NCBI GenBank assembly: GCA_964434865.1
Contig: CAYSWV010000013.1
Location: 25,858 to 89,857 of the forward strand
Reading direction: 5' to 3'
Source of the DNA: CAYSWV01 sp964434865
Lineage (GTDB): Bacteria; Cyanobacteriota; Cyanobacteriia; Thermostichales; Thermostichaceae
DNA length: 64,000 nt
Every line of letters begins with the position of its first letter. Position 1 is the stretch's first letter. The notes under the pieces were generated by a model, which did no database searches, was not told the DNA's origin, and worked only from the letters and a program-made list of their open reading frames with translations. This document shows, piece by piece, positions 51,685 to 60,275 of this stretch. Made by a program: the position numbers and the translations under genes.

Positions 51685-53598
51685 ATGCAACCACAACCCA
51701 GCCCTAAGCACTTCAAGCGATGGGTTAATTCTCCGGCTAGCTTGGCTTTATTGGAAGCCACTTTGATTGGGTGTATGTCAGGCTTATCAGCTGTCTTACT
51801 CAAGCAAGGGATTGGCCTATTTGGAGGGTGGCGAGTCGCGTTATCGCATATCTTACCCGCTCCATTGGTACTGCCTATTGTGGGCCTTTTGGGTGGTCTA
51901 CTGGCTGGTTGGTTGGTGAATTCCTTAAACACCGATAGCCTAGGTAGTGGGATATTACCTGTCAAAGCTGTATTGGCTAATGCAGTCCCTCCGATGACAC
52001 TGTGGAGCACCCTGGTGAAACTAGCTAGCACGATTATTGCTTTGGGATCAGGACTAGCTTTGGGTCGGCAGGGACCTACCATTGAAGTAGGATCAGCTTT
52101 GGCTCTCCAGATCAGTCGGATCTTTCCTGGTATTACCCGACGAAAAAACCAATTGATTTCAGCAGGTGCGAGTTCAGGGTTGGCAGCAGCTTTTAATACT
52201 CCTTTAGCTGGCATGCTCTTTGTTTTAGAAGCCTTAATGCAGGATTTTTCAAGCTTAACCTTAGGAACAGCTATTTTAGCTAGCTTTGTGGGAGCCGTCG
52301 TTGCTCGCTTATCAGGAGCCCCAGGTCTAGGTATGGAGTTGATTTCACCTGGTGTCACAACACGCTTCTTTCCTGCAGAGATCCCTTTCTATATTGTTTT
52401 GGGCATTGGGGCTGGACTTCTGGGGGCTCTATTTAACCAATCCATTCTTGCAGGGCTGCAGTTTAACCAACGCATTTTACAGAATCGGTTAAAGCTGTCT
52501 CTACCCTGGCGAATGGGTCTGGCAGGCTTTATCACCGGACTTATTGTGATGCTACTGCCCCCACTGTTCCGAGATTATTCTGGCTTAAGACTGTTACTGA
52601 CCGAAAATGCTGATGCTTGGAGTGTTGCCCCCATTGCTTTTGTCTTATTGATGATCTTAACTCCCATTGCTTATGGCTCAGGGGCCCCGGGCGGTATTTT
52701 TGCCCCTACTCTGATTCTAGGTGCCTCACTAGGCCATTTTGTAGGTATTGGAGCTCAGGCGCTTATGGGAGTAGACTCCCCTATTCCGTATGCCCTAGTG
52801 GGGATGGGGACCTTTTTCAGTGCTTCCATTCGAGCTCCAATTACAGCTATCGTGATCATTTTTGAAATCACAGCTAACTTTAATTTGATCCTGCCACTAA
52901 TGATTGGTGTGGGTATTGCCTATGTTGTCGGAGAAACCGTTTCACCCGGATCATTGTACGATCGCTTGTTGGTCCAAAGTGGTATCCATCTAGAAGCAGA
53001 AAAAATGACCATTAAATTAACAACTGGACAACAAATATCGCTCAAGAAGAATTCAACGAGCTTAACAGTGCTTTTATTTAGCCTGGGATGGGATGGGACT
53101 TCAGGTCAAGGCCTGCAACAACTGTTACAGTCCGACTTTGATCTAGACATAGCCGTGGTGTGCTTAGATGACAACCTTAAACTCCATCGAAGCTCTGACG
53201 TGATCTACTACAGCAATCCTAACCATGGATCGGGTGCGATCACCCATTTGGGCGATAATTTAACGGGTGAAGGTGAAGGGGATAATGAACAAATTTTAAT
53301 CAATCTTTCTCAAATACCTGATGATATTTCCCACTTAGTCTTAGTAGCCACTATCTATGAATGTGGACCTCGTCATCAAACGTTTGGCCAAATTCAAAAT
53401 GCTTTTGTCCGTGTGGTGGATATGGAAGCTGGTACTGAAATCTCTCGTTACGATCTCTCGGCTGATGCCCATAAAGATCACACCGCTATGCTAGTTGCAG
53501 ATGTCTTTCGACAAGGGAATGAATGGGAGGTCATGCCTATGGGGGAAGGGTTATCGATCACTAGCCTGCAAGACCTTGTGAATGAGCGGTTTAACTAA
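51685..53598 (+). CDS. ClC chloride channel/transporter fused to a C-terminal TerD domain
   Basis: 637 residues, two proteins in one frame. Residues 1-430 are a ClC: about ten or more helices with GSGILPVK, GRQGPTIEVG and GGIFAPTLILG. The gating glutamate of GREGP is Gln129. From residue 441 (MTIKLTTGQQISL) to the end is a complete TerD domain with SLGWDG, the Ca2+-binding acidic cluster D484-D488 (DFDLD), GDNLTGEGEGDNEQI (523-537), ATIYECGPRHQTFGQIQNAF and RYDLSADAH. There is no CBS domain. No stop, frameshift or strong ribosome site separates the parts. The cytoplasmic TerD could sense Ca2+ or bind Ter-type partners. It follows the N-ATPase operon by about 150 bases. Confidence 0.93.
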   Translation: MQPQPSPKHFKRWVNSPASLALLEATLIGCMSGLSAVLLKQGIGLFGGWRVALSHILPAPLVLPIVGLLGGLLAGWLVNSLNTDSLGSGILPVKAVLANAVPPMTLWSTLVKLASTIIALGSGLALGRQGPTIEVGSALALQISRIFPGITRRKNQLISAGASSGLAAAFNTPLAGMLFVLEALMQDFSSLTLGTAILASFVGAVVARLSGAPGLGMELISPGVTTRFFPAEIPFYIVLGIGAGLLGALFNQSILAGLQFNQRILQNRLKLSLPWRMGLAGFITGLIVMLLPPLFRDYSGLRLLLTENADAWSVAPIAFVLLMILTPIAYGSGAPGGIFAPTLILGASLGHFVGIGAQALMGVDSPIPYALVGMGTFFSASIRAPITAIVIIFEITANFNLILPLMIGVGIAYVVGETVSPGSLYDRLLVQSGIHLEAEKMTIKLTTGQQISLKKNSTSLTVLLFSLGWDGTSGQGLQQLLQSDFDLDIAVVCLDDNLKLHRSSDVIYYSNPNHGSGAITHLGDNLTGEGEGDNEQILINLSQIPDDISHLVLVATIYECGPRHQTFGQIQNAFVRVVDMEAGTEISRYDLSADAHKDHTAMLVADVFRQGNEWEVMPMGEGLSITSLQDLVNERFN

Positions 53599-53647
53599 CA
53601 CAACTGCTGGGCGATGGACTGGACCATGGGCACGTATTGGCAACCAC

Positions 53648-54874
53648 TTATTTGCTTTCCTGAATAAAAGGTAGATCATCGCCTTGAAGGTGATCAGAAT
53701 CAGCTGTCTCCTGAGATTGATGCAACCGCCAGCGAGTAACTGTTGGCCCAAAGAGTTCAAACACTACTGTTGTACTCACAATAATCGAGACTAATATCTG
53801 CCCCAACTCTGGGAAATAGTCGAGGGTCAATACAGCTAACCCAAGCGCCACTCCTGCTTGCGGAAATAAACACCAGCCAATATGTCGTTGAATGACAGGC
53901 TCAACCTGCACGAGTCGAGCTGCTAAACTACCACCCACTAAAAATCCAATACATCGAGCCAAGATGTAAAAGATCCCTGTCAAGCCAAGAGCTTGTAATG
54001 CTGATAGTTCTAGTTCACAGCCTGCTAATAAGAAGAAAACTACCAAAAATGGCTCACTCACATCTTCAACCGTGAAAAAGATATTTTTTTTGGGTTGAGC
54101 TCGATTTTTAGCAACAGTTGCACCCAGCACAATACAAGCTAGCAAATAAGAAATATGCAATTGATAAGCCAATCCGGCACACAACAAGACAAAGCCTGTC
54201 ACCTCTAACAAACTAGGCTTACCCCGCTTGAGGCGTCCTGTCAGACGAGCCATCGGCCATCCAAGACAGAAACCCAGTAAAAAGGCCCCTCCTACATTCC
54301 AGATCCCGGCTATCAGTTCTGGCAGCAGATCACCTTCAACAATTAGACTTTTGGCTATCAATAGAAAAATACTGAATAAAGTGATTCCAATAATATTGTC
54401 GAGGGCTAAAACACTAACGATAGTACTCGTCAAAGGACCCTTAGCTTTTGTCTCACTAATCACATCTAAGACAGCAGCTGGAGCTGACGCTGGGGCCAAA
54501 CCGGCTAGGAGTAATCCCAAGATCACATCCCCCCGAATAGCCAAGGTGATACCAAATACTAAAGCAGCGGCTAGACAGGCCTTAACTCCAGAAATCGTTA
54601 GAACTTGCAGGCCTTTTTTTTGAATATCAAAGTCAATAAAGACTTCACCTAGGCGAAAGGCCACCATCGAGAGGGCAATGTAAGAGATCGTAGGAAACAA
54701 GTCAACAATGCCATGAGGAACCCAATCCAGTACGGATGGACCTACAACCAACCCTGAGATCACTAGCAACGTCACTCGAGGCAAGCGCAAATATTCAGCT
54801 AAGGCATAGGCACTCCCGCCAAACATCAGAAAAAGGCCAATTACAAAAATATTAGGAAGTGAAGCTGTCTCCAT
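53648..54874 (-). CDS. CPA2-type cation:proton antiporter
   Basis: Membrane antiporter of the monovalent cation:proton antiporter-2 family. About 408 residues and eleven to twelve helices. The core includes LLAGLAPASAPAAVLDVISE and VSVLALDNIIGI, where the conserved Asp in the half-unwound helix is expected, and FFLLAGCELELSAL near the end. A GTG at 54934 gives a longer frame. ATG 54874 is better placed (AGG seven bases upstream) and avoids a polar tail. It is divergent from the second antiporter, with about 130 bases between the chosen starts. Confidence 0.88.
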   Translation of the reverse strand: METASLPNIFVIGLFLMFGGSAYALAEYLRLPRVTLLVISGLVVGPSVLDWVPHGIVDLFPTISYIALSMVAFRLGEVFIDFDIQKKGLQVLTISGVKACLAAALVFGITLAIRGDVILGLLLAGLAPASAPAAVLDVISETKAKGPLTSTIVSVLALDNIIGITLFSIFLLIAKSLIVEGDLLPELIAGIWNVGGAFLLGFCLGWPMARLTGRLKRGKPSLLEVTGFVLLCAGLAYQLHISYLLACIVLGATVAKNRAQPKKNIFFTVEDVSEPFLVVFFLLAGCELELSALQALGLTGIFYILARCIGFLVGGSLAARLVQVEPVIQRHIGWCLFPQAGVALGLAVLTLDYFPELGQILVSIIVSTTVVFELFGPTVTRWRLHQSQETADSDHLQGDDLPFIQESK

Positions 54875-55001
54875 GGTTAGCCTGGGTTCTATCGCTTTAG
54901 TCTTCACAGTATCGTGATCTGCTGAGGTCCTCACAAAACGTAAATAATTGAGACTTGATGGGGGAGTTCGTTAAAGTAAGAACACCTAGGTGAGGGCCTC
55001 T

Positions 55002-56387
55002 ATGGTTTTCAATATGAGTGGGTTGGCTTTGTCACAGCTGTTTGCTATTGATCATCAGCTCTATAACCCTTTGTTGGGCGCTATGACGGATCACTATCAT
55101 CTTAAAGTTGCCTCTACAGCTATTGGCTTATCTATGGCCGCTCTGATGTTTATAGCCAGTAAGATTTTTGGTGAGTTGATGGCTCAACTACGGTTGCCCT
55201 ACATTTTGGGTGATCTAATCGCTGGTGTGGTATTGGGCATCTCGGTACTCCACATTATTGTGGCTCCTGAGGCTATTGATCAATTAAGCGATATCTTACG
55301 TGTAGGGTTACCCTGGGCATTTAGAGTCACACCTGAACAGGTGATGGCCAGTTACCAAAGCTGGTTTGCCACTATTGAAGTTGTGGGAGAGTTAGGCTTG
55401 CTGTGCTTGTTATTTAAAGCTGGCATGGAATCTAATTTAGAACAGATGCTCCGGTTTGCACCTCAAGCGACGACGGTTGCTGTTATGGGAGCTTTAGTGC
55501 CATTTGCGATGGGTACCCTGGGTCTACTCTATCTGTTTCACTTGCCACTGATGCCCGCCTTATTCGGAGGTGCTGCCTTATCAGCCACCAGTATTGGGAT
55601 CACTGCCGAGATCTTACAGGAATTGGGTCAGCTCAAGTCTAATGAAGGTCAGGTGATTATGGGAGCAGCTTTGTTGGATGATGTTTTAGGCATTATCATT
55701 TTGGCGGTAGTGGTAGCTTTGGCTGAGGGTGGTGGCTTTGAACTTGGCAATATCGTGACTTTAATGGGTAGTGCGATCCTCTTTATGAGTGTGGCCTTAC
55801 TAATGAGCCAGTTTTTAGCTCCTGTATTCGATGCCTTAATGGATCGGTTTAAGCTACCAGGCAGTTTGATCATTAGTGCTTTTATCTTTCTGTGTGTGAT
55901 GTCTCTAACGGCTGCAGCCCTCAATTTAGAAACTGTGATTGGGGCCTTCACAGCTGGTGTGGTATTAGCTCACACTCGCCACAGTGAAGAGCTTGAACAC
56001 GACATTCAACCCTTGGTCACTTTACTAGCCACTGTCTTTTTTATTTTGATTGGGACGCAAACTGATCTGAGCTTACTCAATCCGTTTAACCCCGATAATT
56101 GGGCAGGGCTAGTGATTGCTGCTTTCCTCATTTCTGTGGCTATTGGTGGGAAGCTCCTATCTGGGTTTCTGACTTTGAGTCAAGATCCTATCAACCGACT
56201 AGCTATTGGGGCTGGAATGATACCTCGAGGTGAGGTGGGTTTAGTCTTTGTAGGCTTGGGAGTGGCAACAGGGGTTTTGACAAAAGCTTTAGAAACAGGC
56301 TTGTTTTTGATGGTGATTGTGACCACATTCTTAGCACCTCTGGCTCTACGAGTTATTTATAAATCTCCTATTACTGATGTGATCTAA
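55002..56387 (+). CDS. CPA2-type (Kef-like) cation:proton antiporter
   Basis: About 461 residues with twelve or thirteen helices. Conserved CPA2 features are GELMAQLRLPYILGDLIAG near the N terminus, ALSATSIGITAEILQE (about 190-205), GAALLDDVLGIIILA with the paired Asp (about 220), and GAGMIPRGEVGLVFVG (about 405). It lacks the TrkA/RCK domain of true Kef channels. It probably exchanges Na+ or K+ for H+. The ATG at 55002 is preceded by GGTGAGG; an upstream GTG at 54990 is less likely. It is divergent from the other antiporter. Confidence 0.9.
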   Translation: MVFNMSGLALSQLFAIDHQLYNPLLGAMTDHYHLKVASTAIGLSMAALMFIASKIFGELMAQLRLPYILGDLIAGVVLGISVLHIIVAPEAIDQLSDILRVGLPWAFRVTPEQVMASYQSWFATIEVVGELGLLCLLFKAGMESNLEQMLRFAPQATTVAVMGALVPFAMGTLGLLYLFHLPLMPALFGGAALSATSIGITAEILQELGQLKSNEGQVIMGAALLDDVLGIIILAVVVALAEGGGFELGNIVTLMGSAILFMSVALLMSQFLAPVFDALMDRFKLPGSLIISAFIFLCVMSLTAAALNLETVIGAFTAGVVLAHTRHSEELEHDIQPLVTLLATVFFILIGTQTDLSLLNPFNPDNWAGLVIAAFLISVAIGGKLLSGFLTLSQDPINRLAIGAGMIPRGEVGLVFVGLGVATGVLTKALETGLFLMVIVTTFLAPLALRVIYKSPITDVI

Positions 56388-56430
56388 GTCTGTAAGTCTA
56401 CTTGAGGCCCAAAACGGTGTCTTCAGTAAC

Positions 56431-56469
56431 TTGAGATAAGCCTGATCATGAATTCAGGACTTACCTCAA
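56431..56469 (+). terminator. Long hairpin between convergent genes
   Basis: TTGAG-A-TAAG-CCTGA (56431-56445) pairs with TCAGG-A-CTTA-C-CTCAA (56454-56469): 14 base pairs with one mismatch, one bulge and an 8-base loop. It lies between the end of the rightward antiporter gene and the end of a leftward gene, where a shared terminator is expected. There is no T-run, so factor-independent termination is not assured. Confidence 0.4.
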
Positions 56470-56502
56470 TGAATGAATCGAGTGCTAGATCATCAGGAAG
56501 CA

Positions 56503-57102
56503 TTACCAACGTAAAGGGGCCGTTAGGGTCAAGTTGATGGACTGGTTAGGTCTCAAAACTACAGCCTGTGGTGCAGTAACATTACCAACCCCAACGCCAG
56601 CGGCGGCCCCGCCTAACACGGCTCCTGCCCCAACACCACCGGTTAATGCACCCAGGATGGCTCCTCCTGCAGCGCCAATGATGGCATCTTCCGTAATGGC
56701 TTCTCCAGAGTATTGACGTGGATCTTTTTCGTCATTGATGATTTGAGACACAGCCTGCATCGGATAGCTCCTGCCACCTTTGATCAATTCATTTGCAAAA
56801 AACTGGGATCCACCTTGAACAGGATTCAAACGACCCTTAATTTGGCTCCCAGCTGGGATTACAAGCCAACCTCCTGTATTGTAGATATCTTGTTGAACCA
56901 TTAGGGTCAGATCATAGGAGCCGTTGGGATCAAAGTGTTGAGGATTAGCAGCACTGATACTGGCAGGAATTTGCGAACCTGCATACAAGTGAATGGTCGT
57001 TAGATCAAACTGTTGTTGAGCCCTAACAGGCAATGATATCGAAGCTGTTGTCAGTCCTAGAAGACCGGCTAATGTCAAACTGAAAAATGAAGAATAGTTC
57101 AT
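56503..57102 (-). CDS. Exported protein with C-terminal glycine zipper
   Basis: 199 residues with a signal peptide (MNYSSFFSLTLAGLLGLTTA, cleavage near VRA-QQQ). A beta-rich middle contains a SYDLTLMVQQDIYNTGG segment and VIPAGSQIKGRLNPVQGG. A hydrophobic glycine zipper (about 150-180, GAAGGAILGALTGGVGAGAV) is followed by RPNQSINLTLTAPL. Such proteins may sit in the outer membrane. The family name is not known to me. The start is set by GGAGG five bases before ATG 57102; the frame is open further upstream to 57153. Confidence 0.85.
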   Translation of the reverse strand: MNYSSFFSLTLAGLLGLTTASISLPVRAQQQFDLTTIHLYAGSQIPASISAANPQHFDPNGSYDLTLMVQQDIYNTGGWLVIPAGSQIKGRLNPVQGGSQFFANELIKGGRSYPMQAVSQIINDEKDPRQYSGEAITEDAIIGAAGGAILGALTGGVGAGAVLGGAAAGVGVGNVTAPQAVVLRPNQSINLTLTAPLRW

Positions 57103-57252
57103 GTTACCTCCAACAATGGTTGAAGAATGGGTAATGGCACGTCTCAATGCCACTGTTCATATTGAGCTGATAGCTCTATTGTGTCAGGATAGGGCAAGCT
57201 TTGAATCAACCTACTGGTTAGACCAAATGGTTAGAGTTGCACTAATCAAGCT

Positions 57253-57834
57253 CTAGGAAAAGGGATCTTCAGGGGTGGCCATCAGACTCCAGGGACAGAG
57301 GTCATCAGGTGATCGCATCTGGACAGTGGAATAGATGTGTAAGGCTTTAATATCTAAAGTAGCTTGAGGCAGCAATACCCAGTGATACCCAGTGGTTTGA
57401 TCAAGGCGCTGTTGACTATCTTTGCCCCTCAGCTGGAGATATTGCTCCTGATCCCAGAAGAACTCAACATTAGGGTTATCTAGGTAACTCCAACCCCACC
57501 CAACAGGAGCGGCCGCCTGACCCCGCAAGGTCGTGTCCTGCAAATAGCCTTGGAGACAGATAAAGTTGTCAGAATGAGGATAGCCATAGTAACCCTGTAC
57601 AAATCTCCCTAGCTTTTGAAGCCTTAAACACACTCCGGCCCCATCTCGCCAGTCATCAGGCTCGGGCTGACTACACAGCTGATACCTGCCATCCTCCAAA
57701 GGAGCTAGTGAGCTAGAGGGCCTGTTGGTTGACTGATCCTGTAGCGAGCGACTGAATTGAATCCCCATGAGTATGGAAGCACCTAGCCCCAGTACCACTA
57801 GATATCTTGAGTTCAGTGGTAAAAGCTTAGACAT
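57253..57834 (-). CDS. Membrane-anchored extracytoplasmic protein, unknown function
   Basis: 193 residues. One N-terminal hydrophobic helix (about 10-28) acts as anchor or uncleaved signal. The rest is a soluble domain with four to five cysteines and many aromatic residues: DGRYQLCSQPEPDDWRDGAG, CLRLQKLGRFVQGYYGYPHS, FICLQGYL and VGWGWSYLD. I associate this pattern with hypothetical proteins of cyanobacteria, but no function can be assigned. GGCAGGAGGT lies upstream of the start. Confidence 0.8.
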   Translation of the reverse strand: MSKLLPLNSRYLVVLGLGASILMGIQFSRSLQDQSTNRPSSSLAPLEDGRYQLCSQPEPDDWRDGAGVCLRLQKLGRFVQGYYGYPHSDNFICLQGYLQDTTLRGQAAAPVGWGWSYLDNPNVEFFWDQEQYLQLRGKDSQQRLDQTTGYHWVLLPQATLDIKALHIYSTVQMRSPDDLCPWSLMATPEDPFS

Positions 57835-58058
57835 GTCTTACCTCCTGCCAGGTCATGCTCTAGATAATGAATGCTCCTGATTGAAATCCCTCCTGCTACT
57901 AGTGTAACCAATTGGAGGTTTAGCTTGTTGAGGGTTTTAGGTCCATTTTTAGTATTGGTGGCCTGCTAATGCTCAAAACGATCAGGGCGCACGGCTATCT
58001 CAAGGATGCGACTGGCTCTGCAAATTCGCTGTGCTATCTGCCAGTGGTCAACAGGCAA

Positions 58059-58364
58059 CTAGTGTTTTGGCATCAGGGTGCACACCAGCATTTCCACCTC
58101 ATGTTTGGAAGGTTCTGTCTGCTGGTTTGAGTGATTCTGAGGCCGACAATCGAAGACTTCAGAAGTTGGTTTCTGCTGATCAATGCTAACTGAAGCACGA
58201 TACTCCCAGTAATTTTTTGCACTTCGTTGAAGACTTAGGATACAGATCTTGTGGCCATCTACGGTTCGACAGTATTCAAAGGCTTGAACAGGACTGATTA
58301 CCAGTAGTCCCAGGCTAATACTGATCCCGCTGATAATGACGAGGAGCTTACTCACCTTATTCAT
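58059..58364 (-). CDS. Small secreted cysteine-containing protein
   Basis: 101 residues: a signal peptide (about 1-28, LLVIISGISISLGLLVISPV, cleavage near VQA-FEY) and a mature part of about 73 residues with four cysteines (EYCRTVDGHKIC, FDCRP and MLVCTL), likely two disulfides in the periplasm. No family is recognised. Its start region is duplicated (58359-58390), which creates an out-of-frame upstream ATG. No ribosome site is visible. Confidence 0.75.
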   Translation of the reverse strand: MNKVSKLLVIISGISISLGLLVISPVQAFEYCRTVDGHKICILSLQRSAKNYWEYRASVSIDQQKPTSEVFDCRPQNHSNQQTEPSKHEVEMLVCTLMPKH

Positions 58365-58510
58365 AGAAAAATAAATTCATAGAAAAGTAACCCTACAGGC
58401 CCTTTACCACGTTCTCATCCTCTACTCTACGATGACACCCGGGTGATCCATCCTAAAAGAGTTGTAAATGAGCATCGCTGCCTAAAGTGGGATTTACACG
58501 TGCATCCAGA

Positions 58511-59014
58511 TTATAGCTTGCTGGACACACCAAAAAACTGCTCAGGGTCCTTCTCTTGACCTGTTTTGATCACAGGTTCTAACTCTGCGGCTAGTGGAGA
58601 GTTCATAGTTTGTAACATTTGCAAATCTTGTTGAGCTAATTCAAGATTCTGCATTTGCACATGAAGCACACCTCGATACATATACGGTTCAGGGAGTTTG
58701 GGGTCAAGAGCAATGGCTTGGTTGTAGTGAATCAGGGCCTTATCAAAGTAATCGGGACCTTGCTTACGTAGCACGTAGGCTAAATTATTGTGGGCTTGTG
58801 GCAGTTGCTTTTCAGCCAATACCCGTTCAAAGTAAACTTGAGCTTCAGCAAACTGTTTGTCTAGTAGTAACTTCAGTCCCTGGTTATATAGGGACATACT
58901 TAGATCGGGATTAACATCTGAAGAATCTTGGTTTGAAGAACGACTAGGAGCAGCTAGAGCAGCTGAGTTAAAGGCCAACACACCTGTGAGAGTCGCTACA
59001 AATAATACACGCAT
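58511..59014 (-). CDS. Exported TPR-repeat protein
   Basis: 167 residues with a signal peptide (MRVLFVATLTGVLAFNSAALA) and about three tetratricopeptide repeats (SLYNQGLKLLLDKQFAEAQV, PQAHNNLAYVLRKQ, ALIHYNQAIALDPKLPEPYM and YRGVLHVQMQNLELAQQDL). It is likely a periplasmic protein-interaction scaffold; the partner is unknown. AAGGAG seven bases before ATG 59014 fixes the start, although the frame is open to 59095. It is one of a series of small exported proteins on this strand. Confidence 0.87.
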   Translation of the reverse strand: MRVLFVATLTGVLAFNSAALAAPSRSSNQDSSDVNPDLSMSLYNQGLKLLLDKQFAEAQVYFERVLAEKQLPQAHNNLAYVLRKQGPDYFDKALIHYNQAIALDPKLPEPYMYRGVLHVQMQNLELAQQDLQMLQTMNSPLAAELEPVIKTGQEKDPEQFFGVSSKL

Positions 59015-59194
59015 GAGTTTCTCCTTTGGAATAACACAGGAACCAAATAAAGCTTTACATAAATTTACATTGGCTGCCATACCTAAGAGGTCCAAACCTC
59101 ACAACAAGGCTACTGATCAAAAAGTGTTCCAAGGAACAACTGGCCTTTGGGTTATCACAATGGTTCTCTAATCTTGAAAAGCTGTTGAACCAAC

Positions 59195-59371
59195 TTACTC
59201 CTCCCAACTCGAAAAGAGACTAGCAAACACCTCAAACCACGTCCGCCCCAACATAAAACATAATGTCCTATCCCACAAACTCCCTTGATACAGACCCCAA
59301 CTGGGGAGATGTCCATCAGGAGCAGAGGCATCAAAAGTTGCTTGATCGTAATTAATCTTTATCGTACTCAA
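59195..59371 (-). CDS. Short protein of 58 residues, unknown function
   Basis: This frame reads like real protein: MSTIKINYDQATFDASAPDG, HLPSWGLYQGSLWDRTL, CFMLGRTWFEVFASLFSSW, EE, stop TAA at 59195-59197. It is rich in aromatic residues and ends with an amphipathic helix. No ATG is available. TTG 59371 is the only reasonable start, and an in-frame TAA lies ten codons further up. It could also be the intact end of a longer decayed gene. No family is recognised. Confidence 0.45.
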   Translation of the reverse strand: MSTIKINYDQATFDASAPDGHLPSWGLYQGSLWDRTLCFMLGRTWFEVFASLFSSWEE

Positions 59372-59473
59372 GATCTTGGCTGAGCCATGTTTCCTTTACA
59401 CCGAACCCTCTGGCAGCTACGTACATTGATGAATACTGTCAAAGAAGGTTAGGGTTGGCTCCAAGACTCCCCC

Positions 59474-60082
59474 GTGGATAAGGAGGCTCAGGTGCTCAGT
59501 AATGTAGAAACTTTGGCAAATCCCAAGATCCATCGTTGGAACCGAGAAGAATACTATTGTATGGCTGATGCTGGGCTATTTCAGCACCAACGAGTGGAAT
59601 TGATTCAAGGGCAGGTTGTTGACATGAGTCCCATGGGACATCGCCATGCGATCGGAGTGGGTTTAATGGCTGATGCTCTAAGGGCCTTATTGATCTCTAA
59701 TTTTCATGTTCGAGAACAGATGCCCTTCATCATTGATGATCTTTCTGAAATTGAACCAGATATTGCGATTGTGACAGGTCAACGACGTGATTATTTAAAC
59801 TCCCACCCCACAGAAGCTGTGCTGATTGTCGAGGTCTCTGATTCTACTCTTACCTATGACCGTAAAATCAAAGGTAGTTTGTATGCTAAGGCTGGGATTC
59901 TGGATTATTGGATCCTTAACCTCATCGATGCCCAACTAGAAGTTTATCGAGACCCTCGGCCAGATCCAAAATCAGATTCAGGCTATTATTTTGACTCATC
60001 TATCGTTTTGAACCAGGACAACTATGCTCAGCCTCTAGCTTTGACTGATCTATCAGTGTGTGTGGCAGACATACTTCCCTAG
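59474..60082 (+). CDS. Uma2 family (DUF820) PD-(D/E)XK nuclease-fold protein
   Basis: 202 residues. Uma2 proteins are extremely numerous in cyanobacteria and have a restriction-endonuclease-like fold; their biological role is unsettled. Visible family marks: WNREEYYCMADAGLF, RVELIQGQVVDMSPMGHRHA, the active-site-like EIEPDIAIV and AVLIVEVSDSTLTYDRKIKG (acidic and lysine residues of the nuclease motif), and YWILNL. The start is GTG 59474. It is isolated, and many copies are mobile or duplicated, but no transposon signs are seen here. Confidence 0.9.
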   Translation: MDKEAQVLSNVETLANPKIHRWNREEYYCMADAGLFQHQRVELIQGQVVDMSPMGHRHAIGVGLMADALRALLISNFHVREQMPFIIDDLSEIEPDIAIVTGQRRDYLNSHPTEAVLIVEVSDSTLTYDRKIKGSLYAKAGILDYWILNLIDAQLEVYRDPRPDPKSDSGYYFDSSIVLNQDNYAQPLALTDLSVCVADILP

Positions 60083-60275
60083 TACAACTAATTTCTGCAA
60101 GAAGTTTAGTAGTTTCAACCTCGATCAGCAATTGACCAGACCGTCATCCATTCCATGACTAGTATAATTTAGCCGGAAGGTCAACAACCTGAATCTTACT
60201 ATTAACAGGTTTTTCTTGGATCTTGGGCTAGCTTTTGATCGGATTATGACAAAGCATGAGTGTCTGAGATAGGCA

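Noticed and set aside
51672..52358. Long open frame (228 codons) on the minus strand opposite the ClC gene
   Set aside because: Its lysine/proline/alanine-rich composition is that of an antisense shadow; the plus strand encodes clear ClC motifs.
53648..54934. GTG 54934 as start of the first antiporter
   Set aside because: The first 20 residues are polar and unlike the family; ATG 54874 has a better ribosome site.
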